Below are positions 17,853-25,857 of a stretch of 64,000 nucleotides of DNA, in pieces. The notes under the pieces are model-generated. The model saw only the letters and a program-made list of their open reading frames with translations, was not told where the DNA came from and did not search any database. How positions within the stretch are numbered: position 1 is the first letter of the stretch; each line of letters starts with the position of its first letter. Origin of the DNA: Streptomyces brevispora (GTDB taxonomy: Bacteria; Actinomycetota; Actinomycetes; Streptomycetales; Streptomycetaceae); assembly GCF_007829885.1 (NCBI RefSeq), contig NZ_VIWW01000001.1, positions 2,666,001 through 2,730,000 of the forward strand. Reading direction: 5' to 3'. The position numbers were made by a program, and so were the translations under genes.

Positions 17853-18190
17853 CTTCGCTCTTCTCTCCGGTCGACGCTCGGTGGGCATCCGGGCAGCGCG
17901 ATCGCGCTGCCGACAGTGCTGTCGCTGCGGAGTGTGACGGTACAACCCGCCCCCGTGTCAAACGGCAAAAGCCCGCAACGGCCACTCGAACGGTAACCCG
18001 ACTTCCGCCTTTCCTGCCGCCCGGCCCGCTCGGTCCGCCGCGCACGAGGCGGCTACCTGCTGGTTTCGGAGGTGCCGTGGCTGCGCTGCGGGTGGCGGGG
18101 GCGAGGTCCGGGCGGTCCGGGCGTGTTCCGGGGCCCGCCCCGGGCGGCGGGTGGATCTCGGCGGGTTCGGACACGTGTCCGGCCGGAGAC

Positions 18191-18388
18191 TCAGACGTGT
18201 GTGAGGCACCACACCCCGAGGACGAGGAAAGCTACGCCGAACACAGTGGCGAGCGCGGTGGAAGCGCCGGAGCTCACCCGGTGCGCCACCGGCGCGCGAT
18301 GCAGCGTGCGCGCCCCGGTCCACAACAGTAGTGCGGCACCGAACAGCGCGAACACCGCTCCGGCAAAGACCGCAGGTCCGCTCTCCAT
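18191..18388 (-). CDS. small two-helix membrane protein
   Basis: A 65-residue protein from ATG 18388, preceded by GGGAGGCGT. Two hydrophobic helices are visible: residues 5-25 (PAVFAGAVFALFGAALLLW) and 45-63 (STALATVFGVAFLVLGVW). They are joined by a short basic loop. No known domain is recognised. Its position beside topA is conserved, as I recall, in streptomycetes. Role unknown. Confidence 0.7.
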   Translation of the reverse strand: MESGPAVFAGAVFALFGAALLLWTGARTLHRAPVAHRVSSGASTALATVFGVAFLVLGVWCLTHV

Positions 18389-18822
18389 GCCCGTACGCCT
18401 CCCTGTCCCTCCGGCGCGGACCGGGGCGGGTGCCCGCGGGTCATGCAGCGCCGTACGGCTTCGTGTCGCACCGTTCCGGGAGGCTCGCACCGCGGAACGT
18501 CGGCGAAACGAACCCTGGGTAAACACCAGGACCGCGCTGTGAACACATCACCCGGGCGCGCGCCCGACGATGGCCTGATTCACATCACGCCCCGCAGCAC
18601 TTCCTCACAGCGCTTGCTCACAGCACTTCCTCGCGTCACGCCTTCGCATCCCGCCGCGCCGCGCTGCGAGCAGTACGGCGGTCGGCCCGGACAGTGCGCC
18701 AACCGGAATCCGCAGACCGAGCAGAACGCATGGACCGGAGAGCGTGAAGACACTGATGACAAGGCCGTTCAGCACATACGGCAGTGCACGTCCGAATCAG
18801 AGTGGAGCCCGGTTCCGGGGGC
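18389..18822. other. intergenic, 434 bp, with one 13-bp triplicate
   Basis: I see no convincing gene. The only structure is three tandem copies of a 13-base unit (CAGCACTTCCTCA type) at 18595-18633. The stretch lies between the small coupled gene's stop and the small membrane-protein gene, so it must contain the latter's promoter. Confidence 0.5.
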
Positions 18823-19014
18823 TCACAGCAGCGAATCGCCCTCCCTCAGCCCCTCCCGGACGCGCACCGCCCGTTCCTCGTAGGGCGGGCGGGACAGCGC
18901 ACAGTGGGGTATCGCGGGGTACAGGCCGCGGAAGGTGTCCCGCAGCAGGCTGATCCCGATCCGCGTCGCACCGAGCGATGGCGCATCCCACTCGATCCGG
19001 TCCATCTGGATCAC
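18823..19014 (-). CDS. small hypothetical protein coupled to methyltransferase
   Basis: A 63-residue frame whose GTG (19014) overlaps the methyltransferase stop as GTGA, so translation is probably coupled. The sequence (IEWDAPSLGATRIGISLL, DTFRGLYPAIPHCALSRPPY, REGLREGDSLL) is protein-like and ends in a defined stop, unlike antisense frames around it. ATG 19005 is an alternative start. It has one cysteine, no membrane helix and no motif I recognise. It may be a subunit or accessory of the methyltransferase. Confidence 0.55.
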   Translation of the reverse strand: MIQMDRIEWDAPSLGATRIGISLLRDTFRGLYPAIPHCALSRPPYEERAVRVREGLREGDSLL

Positions 19015-20546
19015 CCGGATGTCCGGCCGGCCGGGGGCAACGGCTCCAGGAAGCCCTCCTCCACCAGCAGCCGGATGGCTTGCGGGGTGCGGTCGCGCAG
19101 CAGCACCGGGTCCTCGTTCATCAACTGGGCGATGGCGTCGAGGATTCGTCCCGCGGGCAGCGATCCGTCGCACACGCCCGCGAATCCGGCGCCGACCGCG
19201 TCCACCTTCGTCGCACGTCGCATGCCGCGGTTCTGACGGAGCACCACATGTTCCGGATCCTCCGCGCCCGGAAGCCCGACCTGCTCCTGCACGACCTCGG
19301 CGGCGAGGATGAAATGACCGGCCAGGAGCGCCGCGTCGTCCTGATCGCGCAGATAGTCCTGCCGGGCGAAGTGCGTCTCGATGGCCGGTCCGAGCGGCTG
19401 CTCCACTGCGTGCGGCCACTCCTCGATCACGATCGAGGGCTTCCCGGCGGCTGCCGCGGCGGACTTCCGCAGCGTGATCCAGCCGAAGCCGACGCCCTTG
19501 GTCCCACTGGCCTCGAACTCGTCCAGCCAGGCGTCGTACCGCGCGGCGTACTCCGCGGGCTCCGTGCGGTGGTCGCCGCTGTCACGCAGCCACAGCTCCG
19601 CGTACTGCGTGACGTCCTGAACCTCGCGCTGCACGATCCAGGCGTCACAGCCGTGCGGCACCCAGGAACGCAACCGGTCCTGCCATTCCTCGTCCTCGGT
19701 GTGCTGCCAGTTGGCCAGGAAGTGGGCGTATCCGCCCTCGTTCAGCCGGTCGCCGGTCTGCTGCACCAGGGTCCGGCACAGATCGTCCCCCGCCATGCCG
19801 CCGTCGCGGTAGGTGAGCCGGGCGCCGGGCGAGATGACGAAGGGCGGGTTGGAGACGATCAGGTCGTACGTCTCACCGGCGACGGGTTCGTAGAGGGACC
19901 CCTCGCGCAGATCGGCCGGGGCGGCGCCGGACAGGGCAAGGGTGAGCCGGGTGAAGTCGAGAGCGCGCGGGTTGAGGTCGGTGGCGGTGACCCTGGTGGC
20001 GTGCTGCGAGGCGTGCAACGCCTGAATGCCGGAGCCCGTACCGACATCGAGGGCGGAGGCGACAGGCCTGCGGACGGTGATCCCGGCGAGGGTGGTGGAC
20101 GCGCCGCCGATACCGAGGACGACACCCTCCTCGTGCGAGCCGATGCCGCCCGCGCCGCCGACAGCACAGCCCAGGTCGGAGACGATGAACCAGTCCTGGC
20201 CGTCCGGCCCGCTGTACGGCCGCACGTCGACGGACGCGCGCACCTCGCCGCCGGACTCGGTCAGCCAGCCGTCCGCGACGCATTCCGGCAGCGGCAGCAC
20301 GGCAGCCACCCGCCCGGCCGGAACCGGGCGCTGGAGGAGGAAGAGCCGCACCAGCGTGTCGAGCGGCGCGTCCCCCCTGGTGGCACGCAACGCCGGAACG
20401 GTCTCGCTGCGGGCGAGCGCCGCGTAGGCGGGCGCGCCGAGCAGGTCGAGGAGCCCGTCGGCGGTGAAGGCGGCGGCGAGCAGGGCTTCGCGGAGCCGGG
20501 TCGCATGGTCGGGTGCGGGAAGGCTGGTCTTACTCACACGCCCCAT
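19011..20546 (-). CDS. class I SAM-dependent methyltransferase (HemK/PrmC-like core)
   Basis: A 511-residue protein. ATG 20546 has GGGAG eight bases upstream. The N-terminal 150 residues are a helical/winged substrate domain. The Rossmann methyltransferase core follows: LDVGTGSGIQALH (SAM motif I), ATDLNPRAL (acidic ribose loop) and SNPPFVIS, the NPPY-type motif of amide/N-methyltransferases. A further 190-residue C-terminal domain is of the kind found in long actinobacterial members. The NPPF motif suggests methylation of an amide or base nitrogen; the target is unknown. The downstream small gene overlaps it. Confidence 0.85.
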   Translation of the reverse strand: MGRVSKTSLPAPDHATRLREALLAAAFTADGLLDLLGAPAYAALARSETVPALRATRGDAPLDTLVRLFLLQRPVPAGRVAAVLPLPECVADGWLTESGGEVRASVDVRPYSGPDGQDWFIVSDLGCAVGGAGGIGSHEEGVVLGIGGASTTLAGITVRRPVASALDVGTGSGIQALHASQHATRVTATDLNPRALDFTRLTLALSGAAPADLREGSLYEPVAGETYDLIVSNPPFVISPGARLTYRDGGMAGDDLCRTLVQQTGDRLNEGGYAHFLANWQHTEDEEWQDRLRSWVPHGCDAWIVQREVQDVTQYAELWLRDSGDHRTEPAEYAARYDAWLDEFEASGTKGVGFGWITLRKSAAAAAGKPSIVIEEWPHAVEQPLGPAIETHFARQDYLRDQDDAALLAGHFILAAEVVQEQVGLPGAEDPEHVVLRQNRGMRRATKVDAVGAGFAGVCDGSLPAGRILDAIAQLMNEDPVLLRDRTPQAIRLLVEEGFLEPLPPAGRTSG

Positions 20547-20679
20547 TGTGGCGGCTCCCACTGACAACGGCAGCGGCCCGCCGGCCCCTGAGGGGCCGCC
20601 GGGCCGGTCGTACGCCCGCCCGTCCGCGGTCGTACAGCTGCTCGTTCGGGGTGCGCGGCCGCAGCCGGGAGCCGTCCGG

Positions 20680-21357
20680 TTACGACTTCTCGCTGGGCGA
20701 GGCGGAAGCCGACGCCTCCTTCGAGGCCTTCGGATCCTTCGAAGCCTTCGGGTCCTTCGGGTCCTCGGAGTTCTTCGGGTCCTTCGGGGGAGCGGCTGCC
20801 GGTGATGCCGAGGCCGTCGGCTTCTGACAGCCCTCCTGCTTGGCCATCGCGGTGCCGACCTTGCCGGACTGAAGCTTCTTCAGCGCCTGGTCACCATTGG
20901 TGCTGATCTTGTTCAGCTCGTCCGCGATGCCCTTGAGGCCGTCGGCGAACTTCGCCTGGTCCTTCGTGTCGAGGTCATCGACCTGCTTCTGCAGATCCGC
21001 GTACGCCGCGGAGGAGGCGTTGAGCTCCTTCACGGCCTCCTTCTGCGTGGTCTCGCCGTCGTCGACCGGCGGCGGGCCCGCCGAGTCGACCGCCGAGCCC
21101 AGCGCCTTGTAGGCCTGGGAGATCTGCTGGAAGGCGGCCGAGTCGGTCTTCTGGACGTCGGCGGGCTTGCTGTTGTCGGCGGTCTGCTGCTGGATGGAGG
21201 CGTTGGCGTCCGCGATCTTCTGCAACTGGGGCTGGACCTGGTCGCAGACCTTCTTCGCCCAGTCGTTCACCTTGTTGTCGCTGTCGTCGCTGCAGCCCGA
21301 CAGCGTAAGTACCAGTACCGCACCGCCGGACAGCGCGGCCGCAAGCTTCTTGTTCAC
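20680..21357 (-). CDS. small secreted lipoprotein with Lys/Asp/Ser-rich tail
   Basis: A 225-residue protein. GTG 21357 follows AAGGGA at good spacing. The signal peptide has lipobox TLSGC, so the mature protein is membrane-anchored through Cys. Residues about 30-165 are helical with regular Leu/Ala/Gln heptads (coiled-coil-like). A cysteine near residue 178 could pair with the conserved Cys near 38. The last 45 residues are low-complexity KDPK-KASKDPKASK, probably disordered. Function unknown; cell-envelope location is inferred from the signal. Terminator and hppA lie upstream. Confidence 0.75.
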   Translation of the reverse strand: MNKKLAAALSGGAVLVLTLSGCSDDSDNKVNDWAKKVCDQVQPQLQKIADANASIQQQTADNSKPADVQKTDSAAFQQISQAYKALGSAVDSAGPPPVDDGETTQKEAVKELNASSAAYADLQKQVDDLDTKDQAKFADGLKGIADELNKISTNGDQALKKLQSGKVGTAMAKQEGCQKPTASASPAAAPPKDPKNSEDPKDPKASKDPKASKEASASASPSEKS

Positions 21358-21520
21358 CGGATTGGTCCCTTCCAAGGCTCTCGGCCCCGGAACTTACACG
21401 CCGAACGCCCTCCATCCAGGCGCCGGACATCCGATGAGTGACCTTTTAGAGCCATTTGCACCAAGCGAAACGAGGGAGATACAACTCACCCACACAGCCC
21501 TCGCATACGAGAACACCCGA

Positions 21521-21540
21521 ACGAACGAGCACTCGTTCGT
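21521..21540. promoter_or_regulatory. perfect 9-bp palindrome, operator-like
   Basis: ACGAACGAG-CA-CTCGTTCGT is a perfect inverted repeat with a 2-bp spacer, the size of a TetR-family operator. It lies 164 bp upstream of the lipoprotein start. No regulator gene is adjacent. Confidence 0.4.
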
Positions 21541-21600
21541 ATGGATGGACCAGCGGGCGGACGCCGCATCAGAACGACCGGTCAACGCGTCAGAGCGGAC

Positions 21601-21626
21601 GGACGAGGCATCAGCGTGCCTCGTCC
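21601..21626 (-). terminator. hppA terminator hairpin
   Basis: GGACGAGGCA (21601-21610) pairs with TGCCTCGTCC (21617-21626) around a 6-base loop, about 95 bases after the hppA stop. No U-tract. Confidence 0.65.
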
Positions 21627-21721
21627 GCCAACCCCTTGGCCTCGCGTTGTCTAGGGCCTCCCGTTCGGAAAGCCGTGTTGACACAGGGGATTGTCGACGC
21701 GGCCCCCCTCCGACGGCCGGC

Positions 21722-24157
21722 TCACTGAACGGCTGCCGGATCGGCGGGCCTGGCGGGGCTGCCCCCGTCCTCGCCTCCGGAGTCGCCCTCGTCCCCCACG
21801 GCGATCCCGCGCCGCTTGGAGACGTAGACCGCACCGACGATGACCGCGATGGCGAGGACCGCGACCACCGCGCGCACCCCGACGCTCGCGTCTTCGCCGT
21901 AGCTGAACTGCACCACCGCGGGCGCGATGAGCAGAGCCACCAGGTTCATCACCTTGAGCAAGGGGTTGATCGCCGGCCCGGCCGTGTCCTTGAACGGGTC
22001 GCCGACCGTGTCACCGATGACGGTCGCCGCATGGGAGTCGCTCCCCTTGCCGCCGTAATGACCGTCCTCGACGAGCTTCTTGGCGTTGTCCCACGCACCG
22101 CCGGAGTTGGCGAGGAAGACCGCCATCAGCGTCCCGGTGCCGATCGCGCCGGCGAGGTACGAGCCGAGCGCCCCGACCCCGAAGCTGAAACCGACCGCGA
22201 TCGGCGCCAGCACCGCCAGCAGACCGGGCGTGGCCAGCTCGCGCAACGCGTCCTTGGTACAGATGTCGACGACGCGCCCGTACTCCGGCTTCTCGGAGTA
22301 GTCCATGATCCCGGGGTGCTCGCGGAACTGCCGCCGCACCTCATAAACCACGGCCCCGGCGGACCGGGACACCGCGTTGATGGCCAGCCCGGAGAAGAGG
22401 AAGACGACCGCGGCACCGAGGATCAGACCCACCAGGTTGTTGGGCTGCGAGATGTCCAGGCTCAGCCCCGTCTCCCCGGCCGAGGCACCGACGTCGTCGA
22501 CCGCGGTGGCGATCGCGTCGCGGTAGGAGCCGAAGAGCGCCGCCGCCGCCAGAACGGCGGTGGCGATGGCGATGCCCTTGGTGATGGCCTTGGTCGTGTT
22601 GCCGACGGCGTCCAGGTCGGTGAGGACCTGGGCACCGGCGCCGGTGACATCGCCGGACATCTCGGCGATGCCCTGGGCGTTGTCGGAGACCGGGCCGAAG
22701 GTGTCCATGGCGACGATGACCCCGACGGTGGTGAGCAGCCCGGTCCCTGCCAGTGCCACCGCGAAGAGCGCCAGCATGATCGACGTACCGCCGAGCAGGA
22801 ACGCCCCGTAGACGCCGAGCCCGATCAGCAGCGCGGTGTAGACGGCGGACTCCAGACCGATGGCGATACCGGCGAGTACGACGGTGGCCGGTCCGGTCAG
22901 CGAGGACTTGCCGATGTCCCTGACCGGACGCCGGTTCGTCTCGGTGAAGTAGCCCGTCAACTGCTGGATCAGGGCTGCGAGCACGATGCCGATGGCAACG
23001 GCGACCAGGGCGAAGAGCCGCGGATCCCCGCCGTGCGAGGTGATCGACGCATCGGTGACACCCTCCAGCTCCGCGTACGAGGACGGCAGGTAGACGAAGA
23101 CCGCCACGGCCACCAGAACGAGCGAGATGACCGCCGAGATGAAGAATCCACGGTTGATGGCGGTCATCCCGCTGCGGTCGCTGCGCCGCGGCGCGACCGC
23201 GAAGACCCCGATCATCGCGGTGATCACGCCGATCGCGGGCACGATCAGGGGAAAGGCCAGTCCCGAGTCGCCGAAGGCGGCCTTGCCGAGAATGAGCGCG
23301 GCGACCAGTGTCACGGCGTACGACTCGAACAGGTCCGCCGCCATGCCCGCACAGTCCCCGACGTTGTCACCCACGTTGTCGGCGATGGTGGCGGCGTTGC
23401 GCGGATCGTCCTCCGGGATGCCCTGTTCCACCTTGCCGACGAGGTCCGCACCGACATCGGCGGCCTTGGTGAAGATGCCGCCGCCGACCCTCATGAACAT
23501 CGCGATCAGCGCCGCACCGAGTCCGAAGCCCTCCAGCACCTTCGGCGCGTCGGCGGCATAGCCGAGCACCACGCAGGAAGCCCCCAGGAGCCCGAGGCCC
23601 ACGGTGATCATGCCGACCACACCCCCGGTACGGAATGCGATCTTCATTGCTTTGTGCGAAACAGCGGTGAGATCCTTTTCCGGTTCTCCTTCCGCGGGAG
23701 TCGCCTCACGCGCGGCGGCAGCCACCCGCACATTGCTCCGTACGGCGAGACGCATCCCGATGTATCCGGTGGCCGCCGAAAACAGCGCACCCACCAGGAA
23801 GAACGCCGAACGTCCCGCGCGCTGAGACCAGTTGTCGGCCGGAAGCAGCAGAAGAAGGAAGAAGACCACAACGGCAAAGATGCCGACCGTGCGCAACTGC
23901 CTGGCCAGATAGGCATTTGCGCCTTCCTGGACGGCTGCCGCGATCTCCTTCATGCGATCGGTGCCCTCACCGGCCGCCAGCATCTGACGTGCCAGCAGCT
24001 GGGCGACCAGCAGTGCCGCGACCGCGACAACCGCGACGACGATCACGATGACACGGTTGTCATCGGTCAGTACCGCTGCTGCGAGAGTGGTGGGTGGGTC
24101 GGAAAGTGCGGAAAACTGCGTCAGTTCTGCCAGTGGTGTGGTGCCGAACCCCGCCAT
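21722..24157 (-). CDS. hppA: K+-independent H+-translocating membrane pyrophosphatase
   Basis: An 811-residue, about 16-helix proton pump that uses PPi hydrolysis. ATG 24157 is preceded by AAGGAGGACGT. Seen: the signature [20 protein letters not shown] with PPi/Mg ligands, [19 protein letters not shown], the late DNAKK, and a [12 protein letters not shown] acidic motif. The subclass-determining segment reads [10 protein letters not shown], with Lys where K+-dependent enzymes have Ala, which marks the K+-independent class. It recycles PPi from biosynthesis and energises the membrane. The upstream spacer carries the anti-sigma gene's terminator and its own promoter. Confidence 0.96.
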   Translation of the reverse strand: MAGFGTTPLAELTQFSALSDPPTTLAAAVLTDDNRVIVIVVAVVAVAALLVAQLLARQMLAAGEGTDRMKEIAAAVQEGANAYLARQLRTVGIFAVVVFFLLLLLPADNWSQRAGRSAFFLVGALFSAATGYIGMRLAVRSNVRVAAAAREATPAEGEPEKDLTAVSHKAMKIAFRTGGVVGMITVGLGLLGASCVVLGYAADAPKVLEGFGLGAALIAMFMRVGGGIFTKAADVGADLVGKVEQGIPEDDPRNAATIADNVGDNVGDCAGMAADLFESYAVTLVAALILGKAAFGDSGLAFPLIVPAIGVITAMIGVFAVAPRRSDRSGMTAINRGFFISAVISLVLVAVAVFVYLPSSYAELEGVTDASITSHGGDPRLFALVAVAIGIVLAALIQQLTGYFTETNRRPVRDIGKSSLTGPATVVLAGIAIGLESAVYTALLIGLGVYGAFLLGGTSIMLALFAVALAGTGLLTTVGVIVAMDTFGPVSDNAQGIAEMSGDVTGAGAQVLTDLDAVGNTTKAITKGIAIATAVLAAAALFGSYRDAIATAVDDVGASAGETGLSLDISQPNNLVGLILGAAVVFLFSGLAINAVSRSAGAVVYEVRRQFREHPGIMDYSEKPEYGRVVDICTKDALRELATPGLLAVLAPIAVGFSFGVGALGSYLAGAIGTGTLMAVFLANSGGAWDNAKKLVEDGHYGGKGSDSHAATVIGDTVGDPFKDTAGPAINPLLKVMNLVALLIAPAVVQFSYGEDASVGVRAVVAVLAIAVIVGAVYVSKRRGIAVGDEGDSGGEDGGSPARPADPAAVQ

Positions 24158-24348
24158 ACGTCCTCCTTGACGCTCAGCGCTCAAGACGTGGACGGATTGT
24201 AGATAGCAGAACACGATCAAAACAGTGCGCGGTAAATACAATTGACCTTCATCCGCCGAACGGCAATTGATCACCTTCGCCGATAGGGCCGAATGCAGTA
24301 ATGGGGCAGGCGCATTATCTGGAGATCACTGATCAAGCAGAAATGAAA

Positions 24349-24371
24349 GAGGCCCTGCTCAGCAGGGCCTC
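24349..24371 (-). terminator. terminator of the anti-sigma gene
   Basis: GAGGCCCTGC (24349-24358) pairs with GCAGGGCCTC (24362-24371). On the minus strand it is followed by TTTCATTT. It lies about 80 bases after the stop at 24453. Confidence 0.8.
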
Positions 24372-24452
24372 GAAAAGTATCAGGGATGACCGGCTGCACC
24401 ACCGTTTCGGCCGAACCGGGCCGGCCGGACCGCCCCGGGACGCGCGCGTCCC

Positions 24453-24926
24453 TCAGGGCAGTACGGTGGCCGGCGTCTTCGGCCAGCTCATCCGGATGAC
24501 TCCGCCGTCCGCGCCGGATCTGACTTCCACGTCGTCGACCAGTCCGCTGATGACCGCGAGGCCCATCTCGTCCTCGCCGTCGCCCTCCGGGTCGGGTTCC
24601 GGCTCATCCGGTCCCGCGCCGGGCGTGGCGCCGGTACGTCCGGACGTACCGGGTACGGCTCCGTCACTGCCGGGGCCCGGCACCTCGTCGCCGACCTCGA
24701 TGGAGAAGGACTTCTCCTCCTCGATCAGGACGACCGTGACGGGCGCGGTGATGCCGTGGCTGCGGTGCAGCCCGACCGCACGGCTGCAGGCCTCTCCCAC
24801 GGCGAGTCTGACCTCGTCGAGCACGGCCTCGTCGACCCCGGCCCGGCGCGCCACGGCAGCCGCCACGAGGCGGGCCGTTCTGACGTGTTCGGGCTGGGCG
24901 CTGAAGCGGAGTTCAACGGTGGCCAT
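24453..24926 (-). CDS. RsbW-like anti-sigma factor (HATPase), BldG partner
   Basis: A 157-residue GHKL-type ATPase/serine kinase. ATG 24926 follows GAGGGGG. The N-box is seen in LDEVRLAVGEACSRAV near residues 38-53 (Glu/Asn-type metal site). The G-motif half follows a Pro/Gly/Asp/Glu-rich insertion of about 35 residues (PGPGSDGAVPG..., PEPDPEGDGEDE). The C-terminal MGLAVISGLVDDVEV matches the end of the Bergerat fold. By position it is the cognate of BldG (SCO3548 type), able to bind a sigma factor and phosphorylate BldG. It is 0.5 kb downstream of bldG with a hairpin in between. Confidence 0.85.
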   Translation of the reverse strand: MATVELRFSAQPEHVRTARLVAAAVARRAGVDEAVLDEVRLAVGEACSRAVGLHRSHGITAPVTVVLIEEEKSFSIEVGDEVPGPGSDGAVPGTSGRTGATPGAGPDEPEPDPEGDGEDEMGLAVISGLVDDVEVRSGADGGVIRMSWPKTPATVLP

Positions 24927-25425
24927 GCGATCCCCCTCGAACGTACGTGTGTGCATCCCAGGAGCCGGGCGTGTCGCCCGGCGCTCCTGGCTCTGTCTTT
25001 CCGGACACCGCCAACCGACGCACCTGCCCGGCATCCACCGGACACAGGCCCGACGGATGATGTTCGGACAACATTCGGCCACTGTCCGAGGCCGGCCGCT
25101 GACGGACGACCAGAAATGGCCGACGACTGACCGCCAATTGCTGACGGCCGACGACACTGACGACAGAATCCGATCATATGAGCGACCGAATCCGATCGCG
25201 CAAGCGACCGGTCGGCAAACAGATCGGACGCCGACCGCCGATCGGGTGAAGGACCGATGGCCGGACGTCGGTCACCGAACTCACCGACCACCGGAATCAC
25301 CGGCCGCCGACGAATCCGCCGCCATCACCCCGGCCGACTTGCCCCGGAGCTGCCGCCGCACCGACTGCGGTCGCACCCGCTACCGCCGGACCGGCCCTGA
25401 AGCCGGTCCGACCGCGGGCAGGCCG
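24927..25425. other. bldG-anti-sigma spacer, 499 bp
   Basis: No gene is recognised. The stretch contains the hairpin just past bldG. The middle is rich in GACCG/CGATC words (25090-25320), less GC-rich than the surroundings, which may hold a second promoter for the anti-sigma gene. In the helicase direction the frame is open but not protein-like. Confidence 0.5.
25388..25409 (-). terminator. weak hairpin 17 bases after bldG
   Basis: GGACCGGC (25388-25395) pairs with GCCGGTCC (25402-25409), loop CCTGAA. The short 8-bp stem lacks a U-tract. It could give partial termination between bldG and the downstream anti-sigma gene. Confidence 0.55.
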
Positions 25426-25779
25426 TCAGTCGGTTGCCGCAACGGCCTCCTCGACCGTGGTGTGAATGGGGAACACCTTGGTCAGACCGGTGATCCGGAA
25501 AATCTTGAGAATGCGCTCCTGGTTGCAGACCAGGCGCAGCGAGCCCTCATGGGCCCGGACACGCTTCAAGCCACCCACCAGTACGCCGAGGCCGGTGGAG
25601 TCGAGGAAGTCGACGCCTTCCATGTCGACAACCAAGTGGTAGCTGCCGTCATTCACCAACTCGACCAACTGCTCGCGCAGCTTGGGCGCGGTATACACAT
25701 CAATCTCGCCACCGACCTCGACGACCGTACGGTCGCCACCAGGGCCGGACACATTGCGAGTCGACAAGGACAGGTCCAC
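25426..25779 (-). CDS. bldG: anti-anti-sigma factor BldG
   Basis: A 117-residue STAS-domain protein starting at GTG 25779 behind GGAGGATCC. It is nearly identical to S. coelicolor BldG as I remember it ([41 protein letters not shown]). The phosphorylation site is Ser61 in [12 protein letters not shown]. That position is four residues later than in S. coelicolor because of a short insertion (NVSGPGGDR). BldG switches partner anti-sigma factors by phosphorylation and is required for aerial growth and antibiotic production. Its promoter must overlap the start of the divergent helicase, only 78 bp away. Confidence 0.97.
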   Translation of the reverse strand: MDLSLSTRNVSGPGGDRTVVEVGGEIDVYTAPKLREQLVELVNDGSYHLVVDMEGVDFLDSTGLGVLVGGLKRVRAHEGSLRLVCNQERILKIFRITGLTKVFPIHTTVEEAVAATD

Positions 25780-25857
25780 GGATCCTCCAGCACCTTGCTA
25801 TCGAGCGGTCGCCCCTCGGTCTCCCCGGCGGAGCCAGGGGACGGATCGCCAGCCGCG

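Noticed and set aside
14988-17996. 1002-codon plus-strand frame over topA
   Set aside because: Mirror of topA; no ribosome binding site and no recognisable protein features.
24301-25857. 519-codon upstream extension of the helicase frame
   Set aside because: It crosses bldG and the anti-sigma gene antisense, and its composition is Ser/Pro/Arg-rich. The helicase family starts near 25858.
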